From Dehalococcoidia bacterium (GTDB lineage Bacteria; Chloroflexota; Dehalococcoidia; GIF9; AB-539-J10): a stretch of DNA of 6,276 nt. The stretch is taken from positions 1 to 6,276 of the forward strand of contig JAOUDT010000075.1 of assembly GCA_029859145.1 (NCBI GenBank), in the 5' to 3' direction. The position numbers and the translations under genes were made by a program. The notes under the pieces are model-generated. The model saw only the letters and a list, made by a program, of their open reading frames with translations, was not told the origin of the DNA and ran no database searches. The first letter of the stretch is position 1. The number at the start of each line of letters is the position of its first letter. Shown in pieces: positions 5,968 through 6,276 of this stretch.

Positions 5968-6276
5968 CTATAACTTCGCCTTCAGCTTCTTGTATGTGCC
6001 ACTCAAGGCTTCCGATACGACTTTGGTATCAGCCAATACCGGCATAAAGTTAGTGTCACCCTGCCACCTTGGGACTATGTGAGTGTGGACATGCCCCACT
6101 ATACCGGCTCCAGCTACTTTGCCCACATTCAAGCCAATATTGAAGCCAGCCGGCTTCACTGTCTCTTCTAGAAGCCCCAAGCCTTTCTTGATAACGTCAA
6201 AGAGTTCCTTCGCTTCTTCATCCGTCAAGTCCTGTAAATTCGCTATGTGCCGATAGGGCGCGATCATTAGATGCCC
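5968..6276 (-). CDS. HIT (histidine triad) family protein, Ap4A phosphorylase-like, C-terminal part (5' end outside window)
   Basis: The minus-strand frame is open from the window edge (GHLMIAPYRH) to a TAG at 5970-5968, giving 102 residues. The sequence is typical of HIT proteins: GHLMIAPYRHIANLQDLT (1-18), FNIGLNVGKVAGAGIVGH (45-62), then the triad HVHTHIV (62-68, bases 6079-6093 for the three His), whose middle His64 is the expected nucleophile attacking the alpha-phosphate of a nucleotide. PRWQGDTNFMPV (69-80) is characteristic of the diadenosine-polyphosphate phosphorylase/hydrolase-like branch. Whole proteins are usually about 160 residues, so roughly 60, including any CxxC zinc site, lie outside. 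The ATG at 6267 is an internal Met in the conserved GHLMIAPYRH, not the start. Substrate (Ap4A or another nucleoside conjugate) is inferred from family. Confidence 0.9.
   Translation of the reverse strand, partial: GHLMIAPYRHIANLQDLTDEEAKELFDVIKKGLGLLEETVKPAGFNIGLNVGKVAGAGIVGHVHTHIVPRWQGDTNFMPVLADTKVVSEALSGTYKKLKAKL

Noticed and set aside
5475..6047. 190-codon plus-strand open frame opposite the MFS and HIT genes
   Set aside because: It is antisense to two clear genes; its product is low-complexity-like (many Pro, Ser, Cys, Arg), has no recognisable domain and has no promoter or ribosome site.
1..6276. Mobile element, CRISPR, toxin-antitoxin or defence system
   Set aside because: All substantial frames are explained by housekeeping families. 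There are no transposase, integrase, spaced direct repeats or small paired ORFs.

Overview
The window holds seven bacterial protein-coding genes, two of them cut by the window edges, packed with short intergenic gaps. Base composition is mid-range throughout. I see no mobile element, CRISPR array, tRNA or rRNA, and no stretch over 300 bases without a gene. The gene set (an NDP-forming acyl-CoA synthetase, a zinc-finger RecO, single-RCK TrkA with TrkH, a stand-alone prephenate dehydratase, a HIT hydrolase or phosphorylase) and the protein flavour suggest an anaerobic bacterium, possibly Chloroflexota/Dehalococcoidia. That placement is an impression from family resemblance, not something the sequence proves.

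Layout. Plus strand: the C-terminal end of an acyl-CoA synthetase (1-497), then a 190-bp gap with promoter-like elements, recO (688-1494), a 207-bp gap with a very good promoter match and several dyad symmetries, then a tight run trkA (1702-2358), trkH (2340-3779, overlapping trkA by 19 bp) and pheA (3803-4648, 23 bp after trkH). A 64-bp convergent junction follows. Minus strand, read right to left: the C-terminal part of a HIT-family protein (6276-5968, N-terminus outside the window), a 97-bp gap, then a 12-helix MFS transporter (5867-4713).

How the genes work together. TrkA and TrkH form a potassium uptake system: TrkH is the membrane channel with four selectivity-filter loops, and TrkA is the cytosolic nucleotide-binding gating subunit. 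Their overlap implies translational coupling. pheA appears to share their transcript although phenylalanine synthesis has no obvious link to K+ uptake. RecO (recombinational repair) has its own predicted promoter. The HIT protein and the MFS transporter may be co-transcribed, but no functional link is visible.

I did not find a convincing undescribed system. The most notable non-coding structure is the trkA promoter and leader region, where both promoter hexamers are embedded in inverted repeats.
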